From Acidobacteriota bacterium (GTDB taxonomy: Bacteria; Acidobacteriota; Blastocatellia; Pyrinomonadales; Pyrinomonadaceae): a DNA stretch of 64,000 bases. Numbering within the stretch: position 1 is the stretch's first letter; each line of letters starts with the position of its first letter. A program made the position numbers and the translations under genes. The stretch covers positions 62,001-126,000 of the forward strand of contig JAOAPY010000011.1 in assembly GCA_025463135.1 (NCBI GenBank), in the 5' to 3' direction. Below, one piece after another: positions 1 through 9,112 of this stretch. The notes beneath the pieces are model-generated. The model ran no database searches. It had not been told where the DNA came from and saw only the letters and a program-made list of their open reading frames with translations.

Positions 1-1
1 C

Positions 2-358
2 AACAATACAAGTCGAATTCTTCTCGCAGATCTGCTTCGCCTGTGCTTTTGCCTCCGCATTTCTCCCATAGATTTCTTTCAGATGGAGGGCAATTCTAAT
101 AGACAGCACCGTCAATTTCTGAAGACTCAACCTTCAGCCATACAGCGTCACGGTCGTTCTCAACGCAAACCCATCGAAAAAGCCAAATTGCAGCGCCAGT
201 TAAGAGCAATCGTCGAACGCAAAAAACCGCCCCGCTCACTGGCGGCAACCGCAGAACGGTTGGGGGTTGATAAAAGGGTTCTCTATAGACACTTTCCTGA
301 ACTTAGCCGCTTGATTGCCTCGCGCGGCGCCGCCGTTCGCGGTATCAGTAAACAATAA
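2..358 (+). CDS. TniQ-family transposition protein, C-terminal part (5' end outside window)
   Basis: The frame is open to the left edge of the window, so this is the 3' end of a larger gene and the ATG at 83 is not its start. The first visible residues (SRILLADLLRLC, then ISPIDFF) look like the helical region of TniQ/TnsD proteins. The C-terminus carries a helix-turn-helix-like stretch (SLAATAERLGVDKRVLYRHF) of the kind found in TniQ C-terminal repeats. TniQ proteins select the target for Tn7/Tn5053-type transposition, working with a TnsC-like ATPase and a TnsB-like transposase. The next gene, 52 bp downstream on the same strand, is also TniQ-like. The family call for this fragment is inferred from those motifs and the neighbour. 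Confidence 0.6.
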   Translation, partial: NNTSRILLADLLRLCFCLRISPIDFFQMEGNSNRQHRQFLKTQPSAIQRHGRSQRKPIEKAKLQRQLRAIVERKKPPRSLAATAERLGVDKRVLYRHFPELSRLIASRGAAVRGISKQ

Positions 359-410
359 CCGAGCAAGCCCCTCCTCAAGCCCCGCAGAATAATAAAAGGT
401 GGTGGAACCA

Positions 411-1928
411 ATGAGCCTGCCTCCCTCTTTCGGGGCCTCGGATACTCCCGTGACCGCTGGGCTTAGAAAGCTTGATTTGAAAAATCTCGATTCCTATAGG
501 TCGTGGACAATCAAGAAGGCAACCCTTCCTATTCGCACGACGCTTTGCCGCTTGGAACCGATAGGCCTTGGAACACCATTGGTTGAATGCTTAACAAGCT
601 ATGCAACTCGCCTCGCGCAAGCGCACTGTTTATCGGTCGGAAAGCTAATTTGTAATGTTGTTGCGCCTTTCATTGGCAAGCCCTACCTGCGCGACGCACG
701 AGACGCCGCCCGAATGAATAAACATGATGTGGTCGCCTCAGACTTCGTTCGTGCATTGGAGTCGCTCACCGGCTTCTCCGGGCTCGGGTATTTAACTACT
801 GTCCCGTTCTACTCTCTCTTCAGAGAACCGGGTCTCACCCGTTCACGACGTGCTTGGTGTCCGGATTGCTACGAGGAACAGCGTGAGAAGAGACAGATAT
901 ATGATCCGCTTCTTTGGGTCTTAGAAGCGGTCAATGCCTGCCCGCTTCATCGACGGCCTTTGCAGACTGGTTGCCCTCACTGCGGTGTCCTCGAGAGGTG
1001 GCTCGAAAAGCGATCGATAGCGGGGCATTGCTCCAAGTGCGGGCAATGGTTGGGACCAAGGAGGAAAGGGCGCGAGCTTGGCGATCCTCAAAAGCTGGAT
1101 CCAGACTTCCCATTTATTCTATGGACCGCAGAGTCGCTGAAAGACATTTTAGGTGTGCTCCCCAGCACTACAAGGTTCTTAACTCCGGAAGAGATAACCG
1201 ACCAAGTGAAAAGAATTGCCGGCCAACACGGTATGCGGCTGCCATCCAGATCTCGCATGATGAAAACTGTCCTCCGCATCTGTCACGCTGTCCATGTCAT
1301 GCCGCTCACCCTTCTAACCGGCGATTTGCAGGTTCTCGAATCTAGAGTCCAACTTGGGCAACTGATAAAGAAGAAGCGTACACGGCAAGGTGTTAACTGG
1401 CAGCAGATTCAAGAGTCCTTTAACAACTTGATGAATGAAACGCCGCCACTCTCCGTCAAGGAAATAGTTCGTCGCCTGAAGCAATGTAGCCGACCGCAAA
1501 TAGTAAAGCTCCTCTGCAAGAACTTTCCCAAGTGTCGGCACCTGTTATCGGACCGTCGTGCTGATGAACATCGAAAAGGTCAAATCGCTCTTGTGCTTCA
1601 ATTCCAAAACTTGGTTAGTAGTAATATTTACCCTCCTCCATCACTTACGCAGATTGCTGGCCAGTTCAAGGTCAGCCCACAGGTGCTCCGCGCAATGTGC
1701 CCGCAGCTATGTGAAATCATCACAGGTCGCCGCACCAAATGGAAACAGAAACAAAGGGAACTGATCGAAGAGGAGGTAAGAGAAGTAGGGATGGCGTTGC
1801 ATCGGCGCGGAATGTATCCCTCCTTCCCCAGGGTATCCGCCTTGCTCAAGACGCCCTCCCATTTGGTTCGTGAACGGTACCGGAACGTACTTCGACAACT
1901 TCAGCGAGAACTTGGATACCGCACATAG
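411..1928 (+). CDS. TniQ-family target-selection protein
   Basis: About 505 residues. The N-terminal third contains the TniQ hallmark (GTPLVECLTSYATRLAQAHC). Cysteine/histidine knuckles follow: CPDCYEEQ, then ACPLHRRPL, CPHC and CSKC. The C-terminal half has repeated helix-turn-helix-like segments (SVKEIVRRLKQCSRPQIVKLL; TQIAGQFKVSPQVLRAMCP; RVSALLKTPSHLVRERY) like those of long TnsD-type proteins that bind an attachment site. I prefer the ATG at 411, because AAGGTGG lies just upstream at normal spacing. The GTG at 399 is possible but overlaps that site. It is the second of two tandem TniQ-like genes. No TnsA/B/C-like gene is visible, so these would be to the left of the window. Confidence 0.85.
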   Translation: MSLPPSFGASDTPVTAGLRKLDLKNLDSYRSWTIKKATLPIRTTLCRLEPIGLGTPLVECLTSYATRLAQAHCLSVGKLICNVVAPFIGKPYLRDARDAARMNKHDVVASDFVRALESLTGFSGLGYLTTVPFYSLFREPGLTRSRRAWCPDCYEEQREKRQIYDPLLWVLEAVNACPLHRRPLQTGCPHCGVLERWLEKRSIAGHCSKCGQWLGPRRKGRELGDPQKLDPDFPFILWTAESLKDILGVLPSTTRFLTPEEITDQVKRIAGQHGMRLPSRSRMMKTVLRICHAVHVMPLTLLTGDLQVLESRVQLGQLIKKKRTRQGVNWQQIQESFNNLMNETPPLSVKEIVRRLKQCSRPQIVKLLCKNFPKCRHLLSDRRADEHRKGQIALVLQFQNLVSSNIYPPPSLTQIAGQFKVSPQVLRAMCPQLCEIITGRRTKWKQKQRELIEEEVREVGMALHRRGMYPSFPRVSALLKTPSHLVRERYRNVLRQLQRELGYRT

Positions 1929-2030
1929 GCTAGTCAATCTAGATCCAAGAAGAAGTTTCTTACGGCGCTTCTGAACTTCGTAGGGGTTCCTCTTGTCATG
2001 ATGTTCTGAATACGCTAAATCGGCGCCACC

Positions 2031-3350
2031 CTATTGACGATCTTTCTCTAGCAACTTCGAGATTTTTCTGCTGTACCAATTACCGAAGACGACAGGCTTC
2101 CATTTGTCTCCCAAGTTTGCGCCCAGATCGAAGAGATACTTCATGGATTCTTTCACGCCATCTTCCAGCAGCGCTCCTGCCGCGGCGCCGAGCGTGGCGC
2201 CTATCGCAGCATGGTCTGCAACAGTTGCGCCGACCGCCGCACCACCCAGCACGCCGAAAATCCTCAGCCCCCTGCGGGTCACTTTCGCAAATCCGGAAGC
2301 CTCAGCGACCTCGTGGTGATATGCGATGATTGCATCGCGATCACGATCGGCCTCCGATTGGAGCCATTGACGAAACTTTTTCGACCGTTGTCTTATTTCA
2401 AGCACCCGCTTAAAGTCGATCTTGTCCTGATTCACATATTTTCGCAGGTCGGGGAACTCGACTCTTACCTCAAGCTCCTCTATCACGTTACGTGCTTTCA
2501 GCTGTGACTTAAACACGGTCTCCGAAGCTTCAAATAGCTTGTTCCCTACCAAAACGCTCATTGGGCGTGCAAGATAAAGATCACAACGTTGTTTGTCGGC
2601 AGCCCAAAGATATTTATTGGCCTGCGCTGCAGTAGTGAGGGGAATTGTCACGGCGGCGGCAATGTTGGTCTGGCCTTCCAAAGCTGGAAGGCGGTTCAAT
2701 GGAATGTTCCAATTCACTTTGAAATCACCCTGACCTAAGTCTCTTACTTCTACCTGGACCTTGGGAGGCTTACCTAGAAACTTTATTCGGTAGATCTCAT
2801 TTACCAACTCCTGAGCCATTAACGCGCTCCGTTCCGGATTTAGAAAATCGTGATAAGCATTGTCGATTGCGGTAGCGCCAATCTCCTCCGCCTTAACCTC
2901 GACGACTCGGCCCTCTAGAGCCTTAGCAAAATGTTCGAATTGGGAGGAACTAACAAAACACTCTCGTAGCGGTTCGAATTCAAGGAACCGCTGAACGAAG
3001 GTGTTTGGCTTCTCCATGGTGGGATCTTGGATGTTATAAAGACCATGTACTTGCACGTTGTCGCCCTGGAAATCCACAAACGGATTGGTCGTAAACGCAA
3101 AGTCATATACCTGAAAGATCCCTTCGCGAAATAGAGCGGTGATGTCTCCCGCGGATAAGCCTTGCTGGACCAGCCAGCTAATTAACTGTGAGAATTGAAG
3201 CGGATTGTCTACATTGATTAGAACTCGGTCATAGTAAATCAATGCTTCGGCTAACAGGCCGGTGTCAACAGGCCGGCCGCGGGCAAAAAGATCGGTGGAC
3301 TGGTGATAACCTGAACCAAGGGGAACAAAAGCAAGACTATGATCTGACAT
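2031..3350 (-). CDS. Hypothetical protein with C-terminal glycine-rich hydrophobic segment
   Basis: 439 residues that I do not recognise. The start is supported by GGGAGA about 10 bases upstream of the ATG. The protein is mostly soluble, with a charged helical region near residues 300-355 (KRVLEIRQRSKKFRQWLQSE). A glycine/alanine-rich hydrophobic stretch follows near residues 370-405 (GVLGGAAVGATVADHAAIGA), of the glycine-zipper type often associated with membrane insertion. It is convergent with the TniQ gene and divergent from the TIR-like gene at 3590, with about 240 bases between the starts. If the transposon end proposed at 4472-4548 is real, this gene is cargo. A defence role is conceivable because of the TIR-like neighbour but is not shown by the sequence. 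Confidence 0.7.
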   Translation of the reverse strand: MSDHSLAFVPLGSGYHQSTDLFARGRPVDTGLLAEALIYYDRVLINVDNPLQFSQLISWLVQQGLSAGDITALFREGIFQVYDFAFTTNPFVDFQGDNVQVHGLYNIQDPTMEKPNTFVQRFLEFEPLRECFVSSSQFEHFAKALEGRVVEVKAEEIGATAIDNAYHDFLNPERSALMAQELVNEIYRIKFLGKPPKVQVEVRDLGQGDFKVNWNIPLNRLPALEGQTNIAAAVTIPLTTAAQANKYLWAADKQRCDLYLARPMSVLVGNKLFEASETVFKSQLKARNVIEELEVRVEFPDLRKYVNQDKIDFKRVLEIRQRSKKFRQWLQSEADRDRDAIIAYHHEVAEASGFAKVTRRGLRIFGVLGGAAVGATVADHAAIGATLGAAAGALLEDGVKESMKYLFDLGANLGDKWKPVVFGNWYSRKISKLLEKDRQ

Positions 3351-3589
3351 TGGTCATCATCTCCCGTGTTCTACCATTGACGGCTGCCACCAGCGTGCGG
3401 CGTCGCCTCAATTCACTTTGAACGTACAGCCTGAGGCGATATCGAAGTCTCTTCGATTTTGGGGCAAGTTTTTTCATTTCACAATACAGTCCGGTTCAGA
3501 TATCCCTCTATCGCATCCACAACCTCCGCTCTGTGGACCAGTCGCCCAAAACATCAACTTCCTTCATTTCGAAAAGAGTTGAAGTCACG

Positions 3590-4387
3590 ATGGAAAAGCT
3601 GCGAGAATATAGCGTCGCAGCAAAGCACGTAGTTGAGGATGGCGTATTGCCCGAACGATTCACTGAAAACATCGATGAATTAAAACGCCTGATCGAGCTC
3701 GCAGGTTTCGCCGGAACCTGGACGGATTTGGAGCAGGGGAAATACGTCTTTCGGTCTACTTCAGGTGCGGTTCTCAGTTGGTGGCCTTCGACTGGAACCG
3801 TGCAGATCCAGGGCAGGGACGACGCGACGCGTTCCTTAAAAGATGCAGTGTTTGGTGCGAAAGCCCAAGAGCTTACTTCCGTGGCGCCCGTCTCGGCTGT
3901 TTCGGTAGAGACTCCAAGTCAGATCTTTATTGTTCACGGACACGACACGGATGCTCGCGATCAAATGGAACTGGCTCTGCTCCGGCTGGGCTTGAAACCG
4001 TTCATTCTGATAAATACGAGCGGCGGCGGTAAAACGATCATCGAGGCTTTGGAAGGGCGAATTGGCCGCGATTTCTCCTCGGATTTCGGGATTGTGTTAC
4101 TTACTCCGGACGATGTTGGATATTCCAAGAAAGACGGACCGGAACGGGCTGAACCCCGGGCACGTCAGAATGTCATCCTCGAAACAGGCATGCTTCTTTC
4201 GTCCTTAACAAGGTCGCGAATGGCGATTCTCGTAAAAGGCCACATCGAGATTCCTTCTGATCTCCATGGAATCATCCACTTCGGATATAACGATCATCTT
4301 AGGGAAATTATCCCTAAACTCTGCCAGCGCCTTCGGGAAGCTGGATTTGATCTCGATTCCGATAAAATTGCGGCTGCAGCCCAATAG
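3590..4387 (+). CDS. TIR-like nucleotide-binding protein (CAP12/Pycsar-type TIR, PF10137-like)
   Basis: About 265 residues. The C-terminal 150 residues match the 'predicted nucleotide-binding protein containing TIR-like domain' family: FIVHGHD at the first strand, then LGLKPFILINTSGGGKTIIE, FGIVLLTPDDVG, RARQNVILETGMLLS and VKGHIEIPSDLHGI. Members of this fold hydrolyse or bind NAD+-like nucleotides, and several act as effectors in cyclic-nucleotide-activated phage defence. The N-terminal 80 residues are a separate small domain of unknown role. A GTG at 3533 would add 19 residues; neither start has a strong RBS. No cyclase gene is visible beside it. It is divergent from the 439-residue hypothetical gene, and both may be transposon cargo. 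Confidence 0.8.
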   Translation: MEKLREYSVAAKHVVEDGVLPERFTENIDELKRLIELAGFAGTWTDLEQGKYVFRSTSGAVLSWWPSTGTVQIQGRDDATRSLKDAVFGAKAQELTSVAPVSAVSVETPSQIFIVHGHDTDARDQMELALLRLGLKPFILINTSGGGKTIIEALEGRIGRDFSSDFGIVLLTPDDVGYSKKDGPERAEPRARQNVILETGMLLSSLTRSRMAILVKGHIEIPSDLHGIIHFGYNDHLREIIPKLCQRLREAGFDLDSDKIAAAAQ

Positions 4388-4471
4388 TGGTTCGCTGACT
4401 TCGCTGATCCTCCATCCTGCAGAATGAATCCGGAATAATCGTCTCCAACGGGTGCGCGTACTCCCGTTATG

Positions 4472-4548
4472 TTTTGGAAGCATTTCCTTGCCGCCCTGTT
4501 TTGGAAGCTATTCATTGCCGGGCCGGCAAAGTAATGCTTCCAATTACA
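4472..4548. repeat. Cluster of three ~22-bp repeats, candidate Tn7-like transposon end
   Basis: Two imperfect direct copies beginning TTTTGGAAGC and ending TTGCCG lie at 4472-4493 and 4499-4520. A third, inverted copy lies at 4524-4545 and is followed immediately by ACA (4546-4548). Read inward from 4548, the sequence starts TGTAATTGGAAGC, the TGT...ACA terminus style of Tn7/Tn5053 elements, which carry several ~20-bp transposase-binding repeats per end. It lies downstream of the TniQ genes and the TIR-like gene. The inverted orientation of the outermost copy relative to the inner two is unusual for Tn7. Confidence 0.45.
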
Positions 4549-4758
4549 CCTGGATGGAATCGGTTAACTGATAGCTCTTTGACATGGGACTGATGTCTAG
4601 TCGTTACGGATCCTCAAGAGATCGGGGCTCGCAAGCCGCGATCAATCATCTATGCGGTCATCATCCATGAGGTTTGCTCCGCACTCTCCAGTGAACTAGA
4701 AGCAACCGACCGCCGAGCGGAGCCCTGCGAAGCTCAGGCGAGGCGGGCGGTCGCGTTC

Positions 4759-5855
4759 CTAGCTATCAGGAGAGGCCGGCTGCCCAATCAAACTGACAGG
4801 CATGGTGAGCCTAGAACTCTGTCGGGCAAGCCGAGCTGCGACAGCTCGTCGTTGAAACTCCGCATAGTCAATCTCGTCGCGCAGCATGATGTAGCTGCGC
4901 ACAAGTAGTTTTCTACCGGTGGCCACTTTGGCTTTGGGCCGACCGCGGCGCGCCGCCAGTCGCTGATAGAAACGTTTTAAGTCGTCATCCTTTTTGACCG
5001 CCGTATGAGCGGCTTCCACTACCAGGTAGCGCAGCAGCCGGGAGCCGGCTTTGCTGATGCCGAGAAAGTGTTTCCGTTCCGCCGAGGAGCGCTCCATCGG
5101 CTCCAAGCCGGCATAGGCAGTCACTTTACGGGGATTGCTAAAGCGACTGACTGGCCAGAGTGTGTGGACTATACCGAGCGAGGTTAATAAGCCAATGCCC
5201 GGATGAGTCCGCAGCCGACTGATGCGCTCATCGCCCTGGCTTTGTTGTTTGAGCCAGAGCATGGTCTCGAGGATGCGTTGGTCGAGCGTCTCCAATAAGG
5301 TCAGCCATTGTCGCGTTGTTGCGCCATTACCGGCGACATGGTGGCCTTGCACAACTCTTGTATGCCGGCTTTAGTGAACAACTTCGCGCGTAACGACAGT
5401 CCCGACTGTAGCGCCAACGCTAGCAGGCTGTTCTTGCCGATGGTGCGCATCTTGACCAACTTCTGGCGGTAACGCAGCATCCGCAGGATCTCACTGCTTT
5501 CAGGTGTCGGCCGGTGTATGCGCGGAAACTCATCATGGAGCATTAAGTCCAGAATCAGTTCCGCGTCACGCCGATCGTTTTTCTGCCGCCAGCGGGCCCG
5601 GCGTCGGATCTCGGTCGCGTTACCCAGCCAGACTTCGTGACCCAGGGCGGTCAGCATTTGTTCGAACCAGGGACTGTAACCACTGGCTTCTAATCCAACG
5701 ATCACACGCCCAGTGAATTGTGCATAAAAAGCGCGCACCTCGTCTTTGTTGTCGTGTTTGAGCTCGCTGACCACGAGCTCTCCATCTTCAGTTTTCAAAT
5801 AGCAAACGGTTTGTTGCCGTGCATGAAAGTCAACGCCGATGTATATTGCGTTCAT
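4759..5855 (-). mobile_element. IS110-family transposase gene, frameshifted
   Basis: The N-terminal half (5855 to about 5311) is the DEDD catalytic domain: IYIGVDFHARQQT with the first Asp, GLEASGYSPW with the Glu, and KNDRRDAE with the last two Asp. The C-terminal half (about 5310 to 4759) is the Transposase_20 domain, with HPGIGLLTSLGI, AYAGLEPMERSS and the conserved GISKAGSRLLRYLVVEAA. The start at 5855 has a perfect AGGAGG six bases upstream. The halves are in different frames. Restoring one base near 5310 would give an MAQQRDQWLTLLE-like join, so a single-base deletion is the simplest explanation; a sequencing error is possible. Just beyond the 3' end (4703-4753) GACCGCC and GGGCGGTC form an imperfect inverted repeat that may belong to the element end. 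Bridge-RNA-type non-coding ends are expected for this family, but I cannot delimit them. Confidence 0.85.
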
Positions 5856-5935
5856 AGCGCCTCCTTTCAGTCTCCCGTCAAAGAGCTGCGGTGAGTTTAC
5901 CACTCGCCGGGGAGGCGCTTGCTTCATAACATCAC

Positions 5936-6361
5936 ACTTACTTGTTGCCGGCAAAGATCGCGTCGCGTTGGATTACCATTGAGTACGATGATCCGAAGTG
6001 TGCGCCGCTAAGGGAAAGTGCTTTTGGAAGAGAGTTCGTCATCCCGGAGTCTGGGTTCTTGTGTACTTCGAGCGCCATGGATACGGGCTGGTATTGCGAC
6101 AAATATTATTTGGTTGACGAAAACAATAACCGCATTGCTCTGCAAACCGATGAGCGGATCTTCAGACGCGGGTCCTTTAAGATCAATCAGCCTTCGTCAG
6201 ATGCCGGGATGATTGTTTGCAAGGTGACCGGAGAAGAGTTCTTCTACGGCCCTAAGGAAAAGCTCACCTCTGAAAATCCAATCATGCAAGACGAGACCTT
6301 TCTTACTCGATATCATCCCGAATGTCGTCATCGCGACATCACGGTTAAGCCGAGTCCGTGA
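5936..6361 (+). pseudogene. DUF6843-like protein, 5' end lost next to the IS110 element
   Basis: The frame encodes about 140 residues and resembles DUF6843 proteins: WITIEYDDPKCAPL, a FVIPESGFLCTSS core and YYLVDENNNRIAL. Family members normally have a signal peptide and extra N-terminal residues before this point. Here the frame begins just after a TAA at 5927-5929, inside what looks like the IS110 flank, and only a TTG codon (5942) is available as a start. I could not find the missing 5' part on the far side of the element (before 4700), so the insertion either caused a deletion or joined unrelated sequence. The family assignment is from memory of the motif pattern. Confidence 0.55.
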
Positions 6362-6899
6362 TCGTATTGGGAGATGTACGCAGAGACTCAGTTGACGTTA
6401 AGTGGCGGATCTGTTCACTCATGGTCACCTTCAAGCTCCTCCGTGATCAACCCTCCCTCCTTCACTAATCTGGATCTCAATGCAGCTTAATTGCATCCAC
6501 CAAAACTAAAATTAGGAAACCCTTTCCAAGCATGACTATCTTGAAGAGTCGCTATGCCTGCTCACCAGAGATTAAAGCATTCCCCATGATCAGATTCACC
6601 GAGTGCGGCGACTACATTCAGAAACAGGTGTAATTCTGAGAGGGACTCTTGAAGAACAAGCGGAAGATATAGAAAAATTCCGGCGGCTGCTTAAAACGCA
6701 TACTCAAATCATCAAGCAAGCAAATGAGCGTATGCGTGAATTCATTGTTTCGAACTGCGCGCTCGCCGACGTGTTATATTGAAGCTACCGAGGGGAATAC
6801 TATGACTTGCCGAATGGTTCTGAGCGAGTGTTCTCGCGCCACAATGTCATTGAGATGGTAGAGCGCCGTCCATAGAACCTTGTAGACTGACTCAACTGT
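6362..6899. other. Gene-poor stretch with a possible 59-codon remnant and a dispersed repeat
   Basis: No confident gene. One short frame, 6603-6782 (+), starts at GTG and encodes a charged helical segment (RRLLKTHTQIIKQANERM). It has no good RBS and could be the tail of a lost gene. The stretch at 6419-6480 is about three-quarters identical to 16633-16692 (listed separately). Confidence 0.3.
6419..6480 (+). repeat. Dispersed repeat copy A
   Basis: About 60 bases that align with 16633-16692. Shared blocks include TTCAAGCT, ATCAAC, CTCCCT and a GATCTCAAT near the end. The function is unknown. Both copies lie in gene-poor DNA next to decayed material, so they may be ends or remnants of a lost mobile element. 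Confidence 0.4.
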
Positions 6900-6974
6900 T
6901 TGGCGCCTCCCGGATGCTTCGCAGACCGCATTGAATCGCCCAGACGTCCATGCGCAACGGCTATGGCACTCGGA

Positions 6975-7769
6975 ATGGTGGACTTTGATGACATCGACAA
7001 CTGGGGGCGCGCACTTTCCGCCGTGTTAAGGGTCCATCTTCCGGACTCTGTTGGAGTGATGTTACAAACGGCGGCAACGGAGTACGTTGAGGATGCATGT
7101 GACCTTCTCTTTGACGTAACCGATCGAGATGCAATCATCGACGCAACGCTGACTTTGATTCGTTCGACAAAGATCGCGGCGTATCATGGCTCTCGATTGG
7201 TCGATGAAGAGATTGCGGCAATCCGAGCAGAGGGTTTGATTCCCTTAAACGCGGAATCGCGCCGTCATCGCCTTATAAGGGCGTTGTCACCACACCCAAC
7301 TTGGAACAATGTGGCTGGCCAACTCGACGCGACCATTAACGACCACGGGGCAGGTAGCGCCGCGGACCGCCGGGAGGGCTAAGTGCATCTCACGCTTTGC
7401 CGTGCCGGGTTGACCGGTTGTTTCAACCATTACCTGACGCACGGATCTGAGTTTGATCAGCATGTTGCTTATGCTCTCCTTGGCTCGAATGGAAAGCAAC
7501 TTCTTGCATGCGACGGCAAACCGACGGCAATCTAAGTTGCTGTTCCGGGCTCTCTTGCCTTGGAGGCCGCGCATCCGCATTTTGGCATTGATGATATGAG
7601 GGCCAAGGGAGACATCCGCAATTTGGGCGCTCAATTTCTAGAAGCATGGAGCTATAGGCTGGCCTACCCAGGATTTCAGTCTGGGACATTAAAGATTGAC
7701 TGCGGTATGGTTTTCCACTCGATCGTGCCTGCTGCTTGGATCCAAGCCCTCAACACATTGGCAGAGTGA
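6975..7769 (+). pseudogene. Unknown conserved-looking protein interrupted by two in-frame TAA codons
   Basis: One continuous frame runs from about 6975 (ATG; 6963 also possible) to a TGA at 7767-7769 and is broken only by TAA at 7380-7382 and TAA at 7533-7535. The three segments read as one protein: YHGSRLVDEEIAAIRAEGL, then VHLTLCRAGLTGCFNHYL and FDQHVAYALLG, then AHPHFGIDDMRAKGDI, FLEAWSYRLA and DCGMVFHSIVPAAWI. Both TAA codons are one substitution from CAA (Gln). I do not recognise the family. The early HGS...EE...I...GL pattern recalls ADP-ribosyltransferase-like folds, but that is only a weak resemblance. The simplest view is a decaying gene with two point mutations and the frame otherwise kept. 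Confidence 0.65.
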
Positions 7770-7838
7770 TGCAAAAAGGGATCCGAGAACTGTGTCGGCA
7801 GGGAGAGTCGTTAATCGCTCATTTCAAAAGAGCATGAA

Positions 7839-8256
7839 ATGCCAATGAACGATGTGCCCTGCCCAAATTGTGGAGGCAGGTGTTTTCCGGAAGAAGATTT
7901 GCCCAAGTTGTGGAGTAGACATCGATCAGGTTGCTGCCGAAATCGAGAGTCGAATGCCTGCTAGAAAATATCCATCCTTGCGCGTCATCGCAGGCCTCTA
8001 TCAGATCATTGCGCTTGTAGTTGCGCTCTTGGCTTTGATTGGGCTCTTGATTAGTCTCCAGCAATCTGCTAGCACGCCAGTAATTGCCGTTCTTTGTCTT
8101 GTCATAGGATTCATTGGGGTCGTTTCGTTTCTGGCACTATCCGAGAGCATTAAGGTATTTATAGATGTTGAGGAGAATACAAGAAGGATCGTCGAGTTAC
8201 TCAAAGCCCGTGAACCGAAGAGGGGGATTGATTTGGGTCGATCTATTACGGTATGA
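7839..8256 (+). pseudogene. Zinc-ribbon membrane protein with a frameshift between its two cysteine pairs
   Basis: The frame starting at ATG 7839 (or 7845) encodes VPCPNCGG, the first CxxC knuckle. The frame used from about 7880 onward encodes KKICPSCGVDI, the second knuckle. The rest follows in that second frame: two hydrophobic segments (residues about 45-65 and 70-95: IIALVVALLALIGLLISL and VIAVLCLVIGFIGVVSFLAL) and a charged tail. The two knuckles are in frames one base apart, so the intact protein would be a zinc-ribbon/two-TM protein. A frame starting at 7852 alone lacks the first knuckle and is unlikely to be the true product. A one-base indel near 7875-7885, or a sequencing error, explains it. 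The gene at 8317 has the same zinc-ribbon plus TM architecture. Confidence 0.6.
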
Positions 8257-8316
8257 CGCTTTCGGCCTCGTCGCCTTTCGTGGTCGTGCTTGTGCCGTTG
8301 ATGAAAAGGAGAATAC

Positions 8317-8565
8317 ATGCCGTTAGTCCGTTGTAGGGTTTGCAGGAATGAAGTTGCCGACGATGCTGACAAATGTACTAAGTGCGGTAGCCCCTCATTC
8401 AAGGAGCCAACCGACAATGGAATTCCGGGCAAGAGATACTTCTTGTGGGGCGCAGTTGTAATCGTTCTCGTTCTTGCTGCCATCTACGTCGTACGGTCGG
8501 TCATAGGACTTTTCCCCAAGAACGAGCTTCCCAGAGGGCCGGGCGCTTCTCAAAATCGACGATAG
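8317..8565 (+). CDS. Small zinc-ribbon, single-TM protein
   Basis: 82 residues with a good RBS (AAAAGGAG) before the ATG. The N-terminus is a zinc ribbon with CRVC and CTKC knuckles (residues 6-26). A single hydrophobic segment (FLWGAVVIVLVLAAIYVV, about 43-61) and a short tail follow. The protein is probably anchored in the inner membrane with the ribbon in the cytoplasm. The exact role is unknown. It follows a broken gene of the same architecture by about 60 bases and may once have formed a unit with it. Confidence 0.75.
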   Translation: MPLVRCRVCRNEVADDADKCTKCGSPSFKEPTDNGIPGKRYFLWGAVVIVLVLAAIYVVRSVIGLFPKNELPRGPGASQNRR

Positions 8566-8835
8566 CTGTTGGTGGCAGATTTCATATGATCGGGGACCGG
8601 CGCAACTTGGAGCATTAGACTAAATATTGAAACGGTCTTTTGTGCGAATTTCCTAGCAAAAAGCGTAGAATGGATTCCGTCGCGGGTTAATACCAAGATT
8701 TACGTAATACGTCTGGATAAAATCAACTTTACGCAGTGGAAACGAAAACTCACCACACGTAATAGAAATATGACGGTTCAATCAAATCAACAACTTGGAG
8801 ATAGCGATGGGGGATCAGATTTACGTAACCGTAGG

Positions 8836-9112
8836 GCCCTGGTTGCACCTGCGCACCACGAACCCGATTGAATCGACCTTTGCGACGGTACGGCTGCGCA
8901 CGAGCAAGACGCGTGGCTGTGTGGCCCGCGCCGGGCTGCTGGCCATGGTTTTCAAGCTGACGAAAACGGCTGAACAAAACTGGCGCAAGCTCAAAGGGCA
9001 CGCTCGCCTGGGCCAGGTGATCGAGGGTGTGAAGTTCAAAGACGGACTACAACAGGAGGCTCAGAGAATCGCCGCCTGATGATTCTGCCGTACACAACAT
9101 TTGACAAAAACT
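8836..9112 (+). mobile_element. IS256-family (Mutator) transposase, 3' remnant with terminal sequence
   Basis: Only the last ~80 codons of the transposase remain: HLRTTNPIESTFATVRLRT, TKTAEQNWRKLKGH and QVIEGVKFKDG, which is the highly conserved C-terminus of IS256-type transposases. The stop is at 9077-9079. The next ~30 bases (GTACACAACATTTGAC) look like the inverted-repeat end of such elements. Everything upstream of about 8836, including the DDE residues, is gone. The element end abuts a toxin-like fragment at 9113, so the insertion probably truncated that gene. Confidence 0.8.

Noticed and set aside
7380-7535. Genetic-code reassignment of TAA to Gln
   Set aside because: Many intact genes in the window end in TAA, TAG or TGA normally, so only local decay or readthrough is reasonable.
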